The notes under the pieces are model-generated. The model saw only the letters and a program-made list of their open reading frames with translations. It was not told where the DNA came from and did no database searches. Positions 8,959-20,245 of a stretch of DNA of 64,000 nucleotides are shown piece by piece (the stretch's first letter is position 1; each line of letters opens with the position of its first letter). A program made the translations under genes and the position numbers. Source of the DNA: Bacillus sp. MM2020_1 (GTDB lineage: Bacteria; Bacillota; Bacilli; Bacillales; Cytobacillaceae). Where the stretch lies: NCBI GenBank assembly GCA_011250595.1, contig JAANMP010000018.1, positions 1 through 64,000 on the forward strand, written 5' to 3'.

Positions 8959-9876
8959 ATGTTTGAACAATTATATAGACAAAGAATTGAGCTCACAAAA
9001 ATCATAGAGGGTCTCACAGGACAGGACGGTACTTATAACACTGATATTCCATCTTTATTTTTCTCACGTTACTCTAATGATACTGGTCCACATTACGGGG
9101 TTTACAAGCCTTCCTTATGCATAATAGTTCAGGGGAGGAAGGAGGTATTGCTTTCACAGGAGAGATTCAGGTACGGCCCTGCCGATTACCTTGTTGCATC
9201 CGTTAATCTGCCAATTACTGGACAAGTCACGGAAGCCTCTTGTGAAGTTCCTTATCTGGCTCTCAAACTTGAATTCACAACGAGTGAAATATTAGAGGTC
9301 TTACGTGAATTCCAAATGGGAGTTGACAAGAAGGAAAATGCTAAACGAGGTATGTATGTAAGCAAAATAGAGCCCTCTTTGCTAGATGCGGTAACAAGAT
9401 TAGCCCGTTTGCTAGATACTCCGAAAGATATCAAGGTACTTGCTCCTTTAATTAGGAAAGAAATAATCTATAGGGTTCTGCATGGAGAACATGGGGGGAT
9501 GCTGAAACAAATAGCAATAGAAGGAAGTTCCACCCATCAAATTAGTGACGTGATTGAACATATCATGAATAACTATGAAAAATCGTTTAAGATCGAGGAA
9601 CTTGCGGAAATAGCAAATTTGAGTGTTTCTTCACTTCATCGGCACTTTAAAGAGATAACCGCAATGAGCCCAATTCAATTCCAAAAACAACTTAGGCTTC
9701 AAGAAGCAAGGAGCCTGTTATTATCCGAGTCAGCGGATGCAGCAGATGTTGCATTCCGGGTAGGCTATGAAAGTCCATCACAATTCAGCAGAGAATATTC
9801 GCGCATGTTTGGTTTACCACCAAAAGAAGATATAAAGCACCTGAGAGAGCAAAATGCCCAAAGGATAAAAGCTTGA
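8959..9876 (+). CDS. AraC family transcriptional regulator
   Basis: The N-terminal half (about residues 15-160) resembles the AraC-type cupin arm (AraC_N) with SLCIIVQGRKEVLL and YLVASVNLPITGQV. The C-terminal 100 residues hold two helix-turn-helix motifs, IEELAEIANLSVSSLHRHFK and AADVAFRVGYESPSQFSREY, ending with the GLPP block. An upstream ATG at 8920 is open, but AAGGAG directly precedes the ATG at 8959, giving 305 residues. It is divergent from the aldo/keto reductase gene, which is its likely target. The ligand is unknown. Confidence 0.92.
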   Translation: MFEQLYRQRIELTKIIEGLTGQDGTYNTDIPSLFFSRYSNDTGPHYGVYKPSLCIIVQGRKEVLLSQERFRYGPADYLVASVNLPITGQVTEASCEVPYLALKLEFTTSEILEVLREFQMGVDKKENAKRGMYVSKIEPSLLDAVTRLARLLDTPKDIKVLAPLIRKEIIYRVLHGEHGGMLKQIAIEGSSTHQISDVIEHIMNNYEKSFKIEELAEIANLSVSSLHRHFKEITAMSPIQFQKQLRLQEARSLLLSESADAADVAFRVGYESPSQFSREYSRMFGLPPKEDIKHLREQNAQRIKA

Positions 9877-9952
9877 TCCCCCTTCAATGGGCTTCATTTC
9901 TATGCACTAAATTATAGTGACAGCTACACTTTTATGATTGGTTAATTCAACA

Positions 9953-9981
9953 ATAAAGAGTTACCCACAAGGTCGCTCTTT
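9953..9981 (+). terminator. Weak hairpin after the AraC-type gene
   Basis: AAAGAG and CTCTTT flank a loop of about 16 bases, followed by TAG. It lies 77 bases after the regulator stop. A weak terminator at best. Confidence 0.35.
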
Positions 9982-10083
9982 TAGTCATTATAGGATTGTG
10001 TTTTTCAAATTAGCGTACATCATCATTATCGAACTAAGTTGATTATTTTGCACAGGCAGAAAAATCTTGAAGAATAGATCTTT

Positions 10084-10917
10084 TTATTTTGGAAAGGCAT
10101 CATTTTTAGAAACTCGTATCATTTCACTAGGAAAATATTTATTAAAATATTTTTCCACTTTTACATGTAGATTTTTTTCATACCACCGTGATTGTCCATG
10201 TTCTTCAAATAAGTTTGGCATTCCTAATCTTTCTGAACGTTTACCCATTGCACCATCTCCAATGGATAAGGTATCAATCCATATATGGTCTACAATCCCA
10301 TCCAATTCTTTCGGAAACTCTGGGGTAAAGGGCAAAACGGGCGAGATAGAAGCTTGGGTCATTATACCGGCCTCATGAACTTCTCTTAAGGCTTTTAACC
10401 GCAAATTAATTCCTGGTGCATATGGAGCAAAAATTTGCTTTATCTCTTCCCTGTCCGTTTCAATCGTCATAGATACTAGAACTTTACATTTTTCCTTTAG
10501 TTTGACGATTAAATCAATATCTCTTGTTATTAGTGGTCCTCGTGTTTGGATTTGAACAAAATCAGGAGGATTTTCAATCATTTCTTCTAAAATCCCTCTT
10601 GTAATTTCTGCTTTACGTTCAATTGGTTGGTAAGGATCTGTTGCGGAAGACATAAAAATATTCAAGGGATTTTTTTTCTTCCGAAGTTTAATGATTTCTT
10701 TGCGGTAATTTTCCGCAGCGTTTGTTTTAATGTCCAACCATTCTCCCCAAGGAATTTCTTTGAATCTTTGAATTGGCATTTCTCTAACATAGCAGTATCT
10801 GCAAGCAAACGCGCAACCACTATAAGGATTCAATGAATGTGTAAAGCCAACATCCAAATAACCTTTTGCCTCAGTAAGGATTTTCTTAGCAAGTATTTCT
10901 TTTATTTCAATTCCCAT
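10084..10917 (-). CDS. Radical SAM protein, SPL/SplB-like family
   Basis: The cluster motif CAFACRYCYVR near residues 38-48 (CxxxCxxC) and the SLNPYSGC lead-in are typical of the spore-photoproduct-lyase-like radical SAM group often annotated only as SPL family radical SAM protein. The TIM-barrel continues through SSATDPYQPIE and VQIQTRGPLITRDIDLI. True SplB is longer and has a separate C-terminal cysteine; no such region is obvious, so it is more likely a relative of unknown substrate. A GTG at 10926 is open, but AGGTGT spacing favours the ATG at 10917. It stands alone. Confidence 0.85.
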   Translation of the reverse strand: MGIEIKEILAKKILTEAKGYLDVGFTHSLNPYSGCAFACRYCYVREMPIQRFKEIPWGEWLDIKTNAAENYRKEIIKLRKKKNPLNIFMSSATDPYQPIERKAEITRGILEEMIENPPDFVQIQTRGPLITRDIDLIVKLKEKCKVLVSMTIETDREEIKQIFAPYAPGINLRLKALREVHEAGIMTQASISPVLPFTPEFPKELDGIVDHIWIDTLSIGDGAMGKRSERLGMPNLFEEHGQSRWYEKNLHVKVEKYFNKYFPSEMIRVSKNDAFPK

Positions 10918-11061
10918 ATAGAACACACCTCTTCCTAAAGTCTATCGTATATTTAGAAAATTAGAGGTAAGTTCCTATTTTCTCGGTTCAAAGACATTGA
11001 TTTCACATGGTAAAAAACTATAGTCCCCCTGAATTACAAAATTCCTGCACATAACTATTTA

Positions 11062-12030
11062 TCAAGAATTAACTACAACAATTTTCCCATTAGCTTTATT
11101 GCTTTCCATTAATAGATGCGCTTTATCGATTTCATCCAACGGGAAAACTTTTGCAATTGGAACGTTAATATTATATTGTTCAATATGGTTGAAGAGTTCG
11201 ACGAGCAATTGCTCATTAAAATTTACACCACTGTCAAACTGGGTAAAATATGCACCTGACGGAATATCCATCATTGGCTCAAAATTCTCCAACACCCATT
11301 CCCCGCCTAAGATGCCGGTCATACATAAGATTCCGTGTTCTGCGAGTAATTTCAGCGAATGTTTTAACGTGGTTGTACCCACTAGTTCTAATACCTTGTT
11401 CACACCATTTGGAAAAAGGGAGAAAAGTTGGTCTGATAAACTTTCATCATCCAGCAAAACAAAATCCGCACCATATTCTTTTAAAAATATCTCCTTATTT
11501 GTGTTTCTGGTAGTCGAAACGAGAGTTGCACCTACACTTTTAGCCAGTTGTAATGCAGCCAGTCCAACAGAACTGCTGCCTCCACGGATCAGCAGAGTTT
11601 CTCCCTTTTTAAGCTGAAGCGTATCAAAAAGAGAGGCATATGCTGTGTAATACATTTCAGGGATGGCTGCTAATTTCACCCAGTCCATATCATTGTCAAT
11701 CGGATAAACCTGTGAAGATGGAATTAGCGCATATTCTGCATAACTCCCATCAAACTCACGCCCAAGACCACCCATCAGTGATACAACCCGTTGACCTTTT
11801 TGAAAAGAACTATCTGATGGATCTTCAATTTCTCCTGCACATTCGATTCCAATGATTCGGGGGAGTTTTACAGACGGAGAATCTCCTTGTCTCGTAAAAA
11901 TCTCCGACCGATTAATCCCAAAGGCATTAATTTTTACCAGTACCCATCCCGGTTTTACCTTAGGAATTGGAACTTCCTGTACAGCCAATTCACTTGCTTT
12001 ACAGGGCTTTACCAAGACAACTGCTTTCAT
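11062..12030 (-). CDS. Zinc-independent quinone oxidoreductase, MDR superfamily
   Basis: This 322-residue protein has the medium-chain dehydrogenase/reductase fold: a GroES-like N-terminal domain (KVKPGWVLVKINAFGINRSE) and a Rossmann domain with LLIRGGSSSVGLAALQLAKSVGA near residues 147-169. Zinc-ligand cysteine patterns are absent, as in NADPH:quinone reductases. It probably reduces quinones or alkenals using NADPH. AAGGAGG precedes the ATG. It lies 19 bases downstream of the ABC transporter genes on the same strand and may be read through from them. Confidence 0.9.
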   Translation of the reverse strand: MKAVVLVKPCKASELAVQEVPIPKVKPGWVLVKINAFGINRSEIFTRQGDSPSVKLPRIIGIECAGEIEDPSDSSFQKGQRVVSLMGGLGREFDGSYAEYALIPSSQVYPIDNDMDWVKLAAIPEMYYTAYASLFDTLQLKKGETLLIRGGSSSVGLAALQLAKSVGATLVSTTRNTNKEIFLKEYGADFVLLDDESLSDQLFSLFPNGVNKVLELVGTTTLKHSLKLLAEHGILCMTGILGGEWVLENFEPMMDIPSGAYFTQFDSGVNFNEQLLVELFNHIEQYNINVPIAKVFPLDEIDKAHLLMESNKANGKIVVVNS

Positions 12031-12049
12031 TTAAAGTCCTCCTTATCCA

Positions 12050-13576
12050 TTACTTATTAATGAGACCTTCCTTTATTAAGAAGTTTCTTGCTACATCTTC
12101 AGCTTTCTTTCCATTCACACCAACTTCATAGTTCATTTTTTGCATTTGACTGTCAGTAATCTTTCCGGCAAGTTTGTTCAATGCAGGTACTATCTCTGGG
12201 TATTTATCTATCGTTTCTTGCCGCAATAAAGGTGATCCTTGATAGGGCGGGAAGAACTGTTTATCATCTTCAAGTACAACTAGATGGTATTTTTGTAGTT
12301 CTCCATCTGTTGAGTAGGCATTCATCAGATTTACTTTGCCTGTTTGAATGGCATGATACCTTACAGATGGGTCCATAGTAACAATCTTAAAATTCAAGCC
12401 ATATATTTTCGCCAAACCTGGATATCCATCTTGTATGTCGGCAAACTCAGGATCAAAACCGGCTGTAACAGACTGCTCGACTTTTACGAGGTCGGAAATC
12501 TTTTTCAAATCATACTTTTTTGCAAAATCTTCCGGGACCGCTATTGCATAGGTGTCATTAAATTGCATTGGGGATAACAATGCCATGTTATATTTTTTAG
12601 CCATCCCTTCCTTTGCTTGTGTGTACACTTCCTTACTATTTGTACTTACAGGGTTCTCTTTTAGTAAGTTGGCAATGGCGGTTCCCGAAAACTCCGGATA
12701 AACATCAACATCATTTGATTTTAAGGCATTAAATACAAAGGTCGTATCGCCTAGGCCTGTTCTTAACTTCACTTTCAAATCTGTATTTTCTTCGATCAGT
12801 AATTTATACATATTGTCTAGAATTTCCGGCTCCGGACCGAATTTTCCAGAGATCACAATCGGCTTTTGCTCATTTTGAAGGAGGGTCGGACCAATCATCG
12901 AACCAACAATTAGAACGATAACCAGCGCAAATGCACCAGATGCGACCATTATCTTTTTAAAGGAAATTCTTTCGAGACTTCGGAGCAGTAAATCAAAAAT
13001 AATCGCTAAAAGTGCGGAGGGCACAGCTCCAAGGATTATGAGTGAATAATCGTTTCGGGATATTCCAAGTAAGATAATGTCCCCTAATCCACCTGCTCCG
13101 ATCAGTGAAGCAATCGTTGCCGTTCCTATAATAAAAATGGTAGCTGTTCGGATACCTGCCATGATGACAGGCATGGCTAAAGGAAGCTCGACTTTAAGCA
13201 GTCTTTTTCGTGTGTTCATCCCCATGGCGCTTGCAGCTTCCAATAAAGATGGGTCTATTTCTTTAATTCCTGTATAGGTATTGCGTAACAGGGGAAGAAG
13301 TGCGTAAGCGATCAGCGCAATCACAGCTGGGACGGTCCCTATTCCAAAAAGAGGTATCAAAAGACCTAACAAAGCTAAAGAAGGAATGGTTTGGAGCACT
13401 CCAGTAGCGCCAATGATATATTCCGAAATTCTTTGTTTTCGTGTTAAATAAATTCCTAGTGGTATCGCAATAATTAATGAGAAAAAAAGAGCGATTAACG
13501 ATATTTCTATATGTTGCAAAAGAGCGTTCAAAAGCTGAGTTTTTCGATCTGACAAGACACTTATCAAATTACTCAT
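12050..13576 (-). CDS. OpuC-type ABC transporter, fused permease and substrate-binding protein
   Basis: Residues 1-215 form the membrane permease with the EAA-type block LLEAASAMGMNTRKRLLKVELPLAMPVIMAGIR. After a segment near 210-230 that anchors the next part, residues 235-508 form a periplasmic-type binding domain (PIVISGKFGPEPEILDNMYK) of the OpuAC/ProX kind that binds betaine, carnitine or choline. Single-chain permease-binding fusions are known in this family (BusAB, OpuABC). It overlaps the ATPase gene by 8 bases. The operon is preceded by a MarR-type operator and regulator, fitting osmoprotectant uptake control by GbsR/OpcR-type regulators. Confidence 0.92.
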   Translation of the reverse strand: MSNLISVLSDRKTQLLNALLQHIEISLIALFFSLIIAIPLGIYLTRKQRISEYIIGATGVLQTIPSLALLGLLIPLFGIGTVPAVIALIAYALLPLLRNTYTGIKEIDPSLLEAASAMGMNTRKRLLKVELPLAMPVIMAGIRTATIFIIGTATIASLIGAGGLGDIILLGISRNDYSLIILGAVPSALLAIIFDLLLRSLERISFKKIMVASGAFALVIVLIVGSMIGPTLLQNEQKPIVISGKFGPEPEILDNMYKLLIEENTDLKVKLRTGLGDTTFVFNALKSNDVDVYPEFSGTAIANLLKENPVSTNSKEVYTQAKEGMAKKYNMALLSPMQFNDTYAIAVPEDFAKKYDLKKISDLVKVEQSVTAGFDPEFADIQDGYPGLAKIYGLNFKIVTMDPSVRYHAIQTGKVNLMNAYSTDGELQKYHLVVLEDDKQFFPPYQGSPLLRQETIDKYPEIVPALNKLAGKITDSQMQKMNYEVGVNGKKAEDVARNFLIKEGLINK

Positions 13577-14525
13577 GACTTTGCCCTCCTTCTCTCAAAT
13601 ATCGTGACATTACCTTCATTGCATTTTGTCGGCTGATGATCCCAATTGTTTTTCCATTTTCCTCTACAGAAATTTGCTCGAAGGATGCTAGTTGTTCTAA
13701 TACCTTATCTACTGGAGTAGATAGGGAAATGGTTTTCGTATCGGCCAATAATGCCTGTTCTCCTGTAACGGCAGTGATGAGTTCATCCAAGTCAATCGAT
13801 AATTTACGGCTTCCAACAAATTCACGCACAAAGTCATTCACAGGATTGGTTAAGAATTCGTGTGGGGTTCCCACCTGAACGATTTCTCCATCGTTCATCA
13901 GACAAATACGGTCCCCTAGCTTCAGAGCTTCCTGCATATCATGTGTGACAAAAACAATGGTCTTTTTAAGTTTTCGTTGAATTTCAAGCATATCATCCTG
14001 CAATTTTTCCCGGCTAAATGGATCTAGTGCACTAAAGGGTTCGTCCATCAAGATAATTTCCGGGTCGGCAGCTAAAGCTCTTATTACACCTACTCGTTGC
14101 TGTTGTCCACCCGATAGTTCACTAGGTTTTCGATTTCGATATTCTTTTGGATCAAGACCTACCATTGTTAGCAATTCATCAACACGGGCAACAATCTTTT
14201 CTTTGTCCCAATTTACTAGTTCCGGAACAATCGCAATATTTTCAGCAATTGACATATGTGGAAAAAGAGCAATCTGTTGCAGAACATACCCTATATTCCA
14301 ACGAAGTTCATTGATATCATAATCGCTTATTTTCTTCCCATTTATCCAAACCCAACCTTTTGATAATTCGATGAGGCGATTAATCATTTTTAATGTGGTT
14401 GTCTTACCTGAACCACTGGGGCCGATTAAAACAAAAAATTCGCCTTTCTTTATTTCAATATCGAAAGATTTTACGGCAAAGGTTCCATTTGGGAATTGTT
14501 TCGATACTTGTTCAAATCGAATCAT
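13569..14525 (-). CDS. OpuC-type ABC transporter ATP-binding protein
   Basis: This 318-residue ATPase has Walker A GPSGSGKTT near residues 36-44, signature LSGGQQQR near 138-145, Walker B ILMDEP near 159-164 and the H-loop THDM. The C-terminal part contains one CBS-like segment (TPVDKVLEQLASFEQISVEENGKTIGIISRQNAM), shorter than the tandem CBS pair of classical OpuCA. An AGAGGAGAGG site precedes the ATG. It is the first gene of the transporter operon and overlaps the permease/binding gene. It should power betaine- or choline-type uptake. Confidence 0.92.
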   Translation of the reverse strand: MIRFEQVSKQFPNGTFAVKSFDIEIKKGEFFVLIGPSGSGKTTTLKMINRLIELSKGWVWINGKKISDYDINELRWNIGYVLQQIALFPHMSIAENIAIVPELVNWDKEKIVARVDELLTMVGLDPKEYRNRKPSELSGGQQQRVGVIRALAADPEIILMDEPFSALDPFSREKLQDDMLEIQRKLKKTIVFVTHDMQEALKLGDRICLMNDGEIVQVGTPHEFLTNPVNDFVREFVGSRKLSIDLDELITAVTGEQALLADTKTISLSTPVDKVLEQLASFEQISVEENGKTIGIISRQNAMKVMSRYLREGGQSHE

Positions 14526-14582
14526 TTTACCTCTCCTCTTTTTTACATTTGTTCAACCTATTCTTCCCTTATAAAAATTCCA

Positions 14583-14611
14583 ATTACATAGATATCTATA
14601 TATAATATCAA
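14583..14611 (-). promoter_or_regulatory. Promoter of the opuC-like operon with MarR operator in its spacer
   Basis: On the minus strand a -35 box TTGATA (14606-14611) and a -10 box TGTAAT (14583-14588) are exactly 17 bases apart. The spacer holds TATAGATATCTATG, nearly the same palindrome as in the promoter of the neighbouring marR gene. A repressor bound here would cover both boxes. The layout matches the marR promoter base for base in spacing. Confidence 0.7.
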
Positions 14612-14619
14612 AAAAAAAA

Positions 14620-15042
14620 TTAAAATCTTTCTAGAATTTTTTCTAACAAATGTTCCAACTGTTCTTTTTCGGTGTTCGTTAAACCGCCATAAATGACAGT
14701 GTTTATGTTTTCTGAGATCTCTCGAAAAATCGGCTCCAACTGGGTTCCCTTTTCTGTAAGATTGATTAAAGTTATTCTACTGTCCTCCTTACTCTTTTTT
14801 CTCTCTACAAACCCTAGTTTCTGTAACTTATCAATTAAAACTGTTACTGTCGGTTGGGTGCGATGAATTTTTTTAGCCAGCTCCTTCACGGATAAGCTAT
14901 TTTTTTTGTAAAGGCACACTAAAATATCCCCGTGGGAAGGGGATATTCCATCCACTCCGTGTTTGTTAAGCTCCGACAAAATCAAATTGTTTACTGCGTC
15001 TCTAATCTTTCCAACCTTTGATGCAGTGTCATATTTTATCAT
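14620..15042 (-). CDS. MarR family regulator of the opuC-like operon
   Basis: The 140-residue protein has a winged helix with LSVKELAKKIHRTQPTVTVLIDKL followed by GFVERKKSKEDSRITLINLTEKG, the MarR wing. A TTG at 15078 is open but lies in the -35 box, so the ATG at 15042 is taken. No ribosome binding site precedes it and the predicted transcription start falls on or next to the A of the ATG, so the mRNA may be leaderless. The gene is directly upstream of the transporter genes, and near-identical palindromes in both promoters imply it represses itself and the transporter. GbsR and OpcR, known choline/betaine regulators, are MarR-type. Confidence 0.9.
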   Translation of the reverse strand: MIKYDTASKVGKIRDAVNNLILSELNKHGVDGISPSHGDILVCLYKKNSLSVKELAKKIHRTQPTVTVLIDKLQKLGFVERKKSKEDSRITLINLTEKGTQLEPIFREISENINTVIYGGLTNTEKEQLEHLLEKILERF

Positions 15043-15049
15043 GTCTTCT

Positions 15050-15078
15050 ATTATACATAGATATCTATGTATTTTCAA
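15050..15078 (-). promoter_or_regulatory. marR promoter with perfect 20-bp operator palindrome
   Basis: TTGAAA (15073-15078) and TATAAT (15050-15055) form a near-consensus sigma-A promoter with a 17-base spacer. The perfect palindrome ATACATAGATATCTATGTAT at 15053-15072 fills the spacer and overlaps the -10 box. The ATG follows the -10 box by 7 bases. Confidence 0.8.
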
Positions 15079-15085
15079 GTGAATA

Positions 15086-15121
15086 AATGAGTCAATAGAA
15101 AAATGTCCTATTGACCCATTT
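15086..15121. terminator. Hairpin between dioxygenase gene and marR promoter
   Basis: AATGAGTCAATAG pairs with CTATTGACCCATT with one mismatch. It can stop transcription from the dioxygenase gene on the minus strand, though its T-run is weak. Confidence 0.55.
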
Positions 15122-15175
15122 ATTTATTATTAATTTGCTTTTTTACCCATTCACAACTGCTATATCGCAGGAAAC

Positions 15176-16144
15176 TTAATTTAAAAACAATGGTCGTAAT
15201 TTTTCTTCGATCTCTTTTCGATTTGGTTCCAAAAATGGTGGAAGTGCTAGTTTTTCCCCCATTGTTTCCATTGGTTCATCTGTCGCAAATCCTGGTGTAT
15301 CCGTTGATAATTCAAATAAGATACCATTAGGTTCCCTGAAATATAATGCCTTGAAGTAATAGCGTTCCACTTTCCCTGAATTCGGTAATCTGTATTCTTT
15401 CGAACGCTTCGCCCATAGATCATATTCTCCCTCATTCGGAACACGGAAGGCAACATGGTGAACACCTCCACGACCTAAGCGGACTCTTGGCAAATCAGGC
15501 CTTGTTTCAATATGAACTTCCGCACCGCTGCCGCCTTCTCCAGTTGCATAAATCAATATATCCGGATAATCCCCTTCAAGTGAAGGATAAGAACCGGCAA
15601 ATCGAAAACCCATAACATCTGTTAAAACACCGATCGTTGGTTCTGCAATTGCGACTGTGAGGGTTACAGGTCCTAAACCAATAATGGCATGTTCCAGTGG
15701 AATATCAACCTTTTTCCAAGGGATTCCAGATCTCACACCTTTTTCACCGTTATCGGCTACCAGTATTAAACGAGTCCCCTCGAAATCTCTGAAAGCAATT
15801 GTCTCTCGATTTGCTCTTTTTTGAATATCATCATGTTCAACCCCAAACTGGTTAAAACGTTCTTTCCAAAATATCAATGAATCCGAATTTTTAACTCTTA
15901 GTGATACAGTAGAAATATCTGAAGTTCCCCTGTGCGTTTGCCCAAGATGAGGAATGTCAAAGAACGTAACTTCAGTTCCCGGGGTTCCTTCCGCATCAGC
16001 ATAGAAAAGATGATAGGATTCTGTATTATCTTGGTTAACTGTTTTCTTAACTAATCTCATTCCTAAAATTTTTGTATAAAATTCATAATTTTTTTCCGCT
16101 TTTCCTGTTAATATTGATACATGATGTAGTCCTAAGAGTTCCAT
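15176..16144 (-). CDS. mhqO: Ring-cleaving dioxygenase, VOC superfamily (MhqO/MhqA-like)
   Basis: This 322-residue protein has two vicinal-oxygen-chelate modules. The first begins LLGLHHVSILTG with a likely metal His near residue 7; the second contains GVHHVAFRVPNEGEYDLW near 230; a metal-ligand Glu lies in LFELSTDTPG near 280. B. subtilis MhqA, MhqE and MhqO are homologous thiol-dependent dioxygenases that open hydroquinones. It is third after an MhqR-like regulator and a DoxX protein, the same gene content as the B. subtilis mhq regulon. The symbol is assigned by family and context and could equally be mhqA. Confidence 0.88.
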   Translation of the reverse strand: MELLGLHHVSILTGKAEKNYEFYTKILGMRLVKKTVNQDNTESYHLFYADAEGTPGTEVTFFDIPHLGQTHRGTSDISTVSLRVKNSDSLIFWKERFNQFGVEHDDIQKRANRETIAFRDFEGTRLILVADNGEKGVRSGIPWKKVDIPLEHAIIGLGPVTLTVAIAEPTIGVLTDVMGFRFAGSYPSLEGDYPDILIYATGEGGSGAEVHIETRPDLPRVRLGRGGVHHVAFRVPNEGEYDLWAKRSKEYRLPNSGKVERYYFKALYFREPNGILFELSTDTPGFATDEPMETMGEKLALPPFLEPNRKEIEEKLRPLFLN

Positions 16145-16215
16145 CCCATTTCACTCCCGTCACAATATTAGCTTAAATCTTTGTTTAAAAATTAATGTTC
16201 CCCTTTAAGGGATAA

Positions 16216-16235
16216 AAGGTCTCGTAAAAGACCTT
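16216..16235 (-). terminator. Short hairpin between doxX and dioxygenase genes
   Basis: AAGGTCT pairs with AGACCTT around a 6-base loop and is followed by TT on the minus strand. It may attenuate transcription into the dioxygenase gene. Confidence 0.5.
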
Positions 16236-16240
16236 AATTA

Positions 16241-16639
16241 TTAGAATAAAAATGAATCTAAGGCATATTGACCGGGACCAATCAAAGCTATACCAATAGC
16301 AACTGCAATTATAGTTAAATTGTATTCATAACCATTTGCTGTTGACCATAATCCATTTGGAGCATGGACTTTTACGATAGCCATTAACATAGTTCCTGCA
16401 ATCATAATTCCTGCAAGCGGGGTTAATAGCCCTAGAGTAAACAAAAGTCCCCCAATAAGTTCTGCTACCCCTGCTAATAGAGCCATAGTCACTCCCGGTT
16501 TCATACCAATGGATTCAAACCATCCACCAGTTCCTTTCAATCCATAGCCACCGAACCAACCAAACAATTTTTGAGCACCGTGACCCACAAATAGTAAACC
16601 AATTACCAAACGAATGATTAATAAACCAATGTTTATCAT
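16241..16639 (-). CDS. mhqP: DoxX family membrane protein (MhqP-like)
   Basis: This 132-residue protein has four hydrophobic segments and the DoxX signature LFVGHGAQKLFGWFGGYGLKG near residues 16-36. MhqP of B. subtilis, a DoxX protein, belongs to the MhqR regulon and is induced by quinones. An AGGAGG site precedes the ATG. A perfect MhqR-type palindrome lies 20 bases upstream, and the dioxygenase gene follows 97 bases downstream. It may act in membrane quinone or thiol redox balance; the biochemical activity of the family is poorly defined. Confidence 0.88.
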   Translation of the reverse strand: MINIGLLIIRLVIGLLFVGHGAQKLFGWFGGYGLKGTGGWFESIGMKPGVTMALLAGVAELIGGLLFTLGLLTPLAGIMIAGTMLMAIVKVHAPNGLWSTANGYEYNLTIIAVAIGIALIGPGQYALDSFLF

Positions 16640-16658
16640 TTTAAAATCCTCCTATTTT

Positions 16659-16676
16659 TATCTCGAATTCGAGATA
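16659..16676 (-). promoter_or_regulatory. MhqR-type operator upstream of doxX
   Basis: The 18-bp perfect palindrome TATCTCGAATTCGAGATA matches the known MhqR operator of B. subtilis. It lies between the regulator gene and doxX, so the downstream genes may have a promoter of their own. Confidence 0.8.
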
Positions 16677-16698
16677 TAATTTTAAAAAAAATGTATAT

Positions 16699-17121
16699 TT
16701 AAACTTTGTCCCTAACTTTTTTCATGAGATTCACCAATGTCTCTGCCTCATCAAAATCTAATGAATCAAACATATTATCAACAAACTCATGATATTTCGG
16801 CATGATTTCGTTCATCAATTTATTTCCATCATCCGTTAATCTAACATGTATCATACGGCGGTCATCCGGACAGGCATTTCGGCTTAATAACCCTCTTTGT
16901 TCTAGCTTATCTATTACATAGGTCATTGAACCACTTGAGACCAATATGCAACTTCCAATTTGTTGAATGGTTTGTTTCCCTTTTTGATAAAGCACCTCTA
17001 AAACAGAAAATTCCGTAATACCAAGCTTATTTTTTGCCATTTCCTCCTTAATTCGATCATGAATTGCTTTCGAAGTTTGCATTAATATTAGAAAGGGCAA
17101 ATTTGAGCATTTCCTCTCCAT
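16699..17121 (-). CDS. mhqR: MarR family quinone-sensing repressor (MhqR-like)
   Basis: The 140-residue winged-helix protein contains KQTIQQIGSCILVSSGSMTYVIDKLEQRGLL and the wing CPDDRRMIHVRLTDDG. MhqR responds to quinone-type electrophiles and represses dioxygenase, DoxX and nitroreductase genes. A GTG at 17130 is open, but GGGGGTG fits the ATG at 17121. MhqR-type palindromes lie before it (17156-17173) and after it (16659-16676), so it is autoregulated by inference. A decayed copy of its central part lies at 28845-28955. Confidence 0.87.
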   Translation of the reverse strand: MERKCSNLPFLILMQTSKAIHDRIKEEMAKNKLGITEFSVLEVLYQKGKQTIQQIGSCILVSSGSMTYVIDKLEQRGLLSRNACPDDRRMIHVRLTDDGNKLMNEIMPKYHEFVDNMFDSLDFDEAETLVNLMKKVRDKV

Positions 17122-17155
17122 ATAGTACACCCCCTTTTAAAATCTTGAATTAAGT

Positions 17156-17173
17156 TATCTTGAATCTGAGATA
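17156..17173 (-). promoter_or_regulatory. MhqR-type operator upstream of the regulator
   Basis: TATCTTGAATCTGAGATA is an imperfect copy of the operator at 16659. A further half-like copy, ATCTTGAATTAAG, lies just downstream at about 17142. Confidence 0.65.
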
Positions 17174-17278
17174 ATAATAATACTTATAAAATCATTTGTC
17201 AAGTACCTTTTATTTAATTAAACTGATTCGTTAGTCTATTAATTCTTGCACCTGTTAGTTGAACATAAACTTAATTCC

Positions 17279-17311
17279 AAAAAAAGAGCTACCCACATAC
17301 GGGAAGCTCCT
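17279..17311 (-). terminator. Terminator of the PEP synthase/rph-like gene
   Basis: On the minus strand GAGCTTCCC pairs with GGGTAGCTC around six bases, followed by TTTTTTT. It lies 30 bases after the gene end. Confidence 0.8.
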
Positions 17312-17340
17312 AACATCTTTTATGCTGTATGGTTCTGCAA

Positions 17341-19971
<2,631 letters not shown>

Positions 19972-20148
19972 CTAGCACTAAATTATATAGAAGGGTTACG
20001 ACCAAATATCTGAATGTTCTATTGCATTTTAGCAGTAGTAAATGTGAATAAACAGTCTATATTAACCGTTTTTTTAATGCTATAATTAAATTAGGAAGAG
20101 TTCAGTAAAGTAATTAGCTAAACCTTGTCATACTGTAGTAAACTCAAA

Positions 20149-20167
20149 CTTGCTTCGTTAGGGGAAC
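20149..20167. repeat. Dispersed CGTTAG motif copy
   Basis: CTTGCTTCGTTAGGGGAAC, one copy of the intergenic motif described at 122-160. The surrounding gap 19960-20245 shows no gene. Confidence 0.35.
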
Positions 20168-20245
20168 AACAGAAAAAAGACTCTACTACTTTTTAAGTAA
20201 AGCCCCTTAGCTTAATACTCATAAGATAATGGGGAGGCGAAAGCA

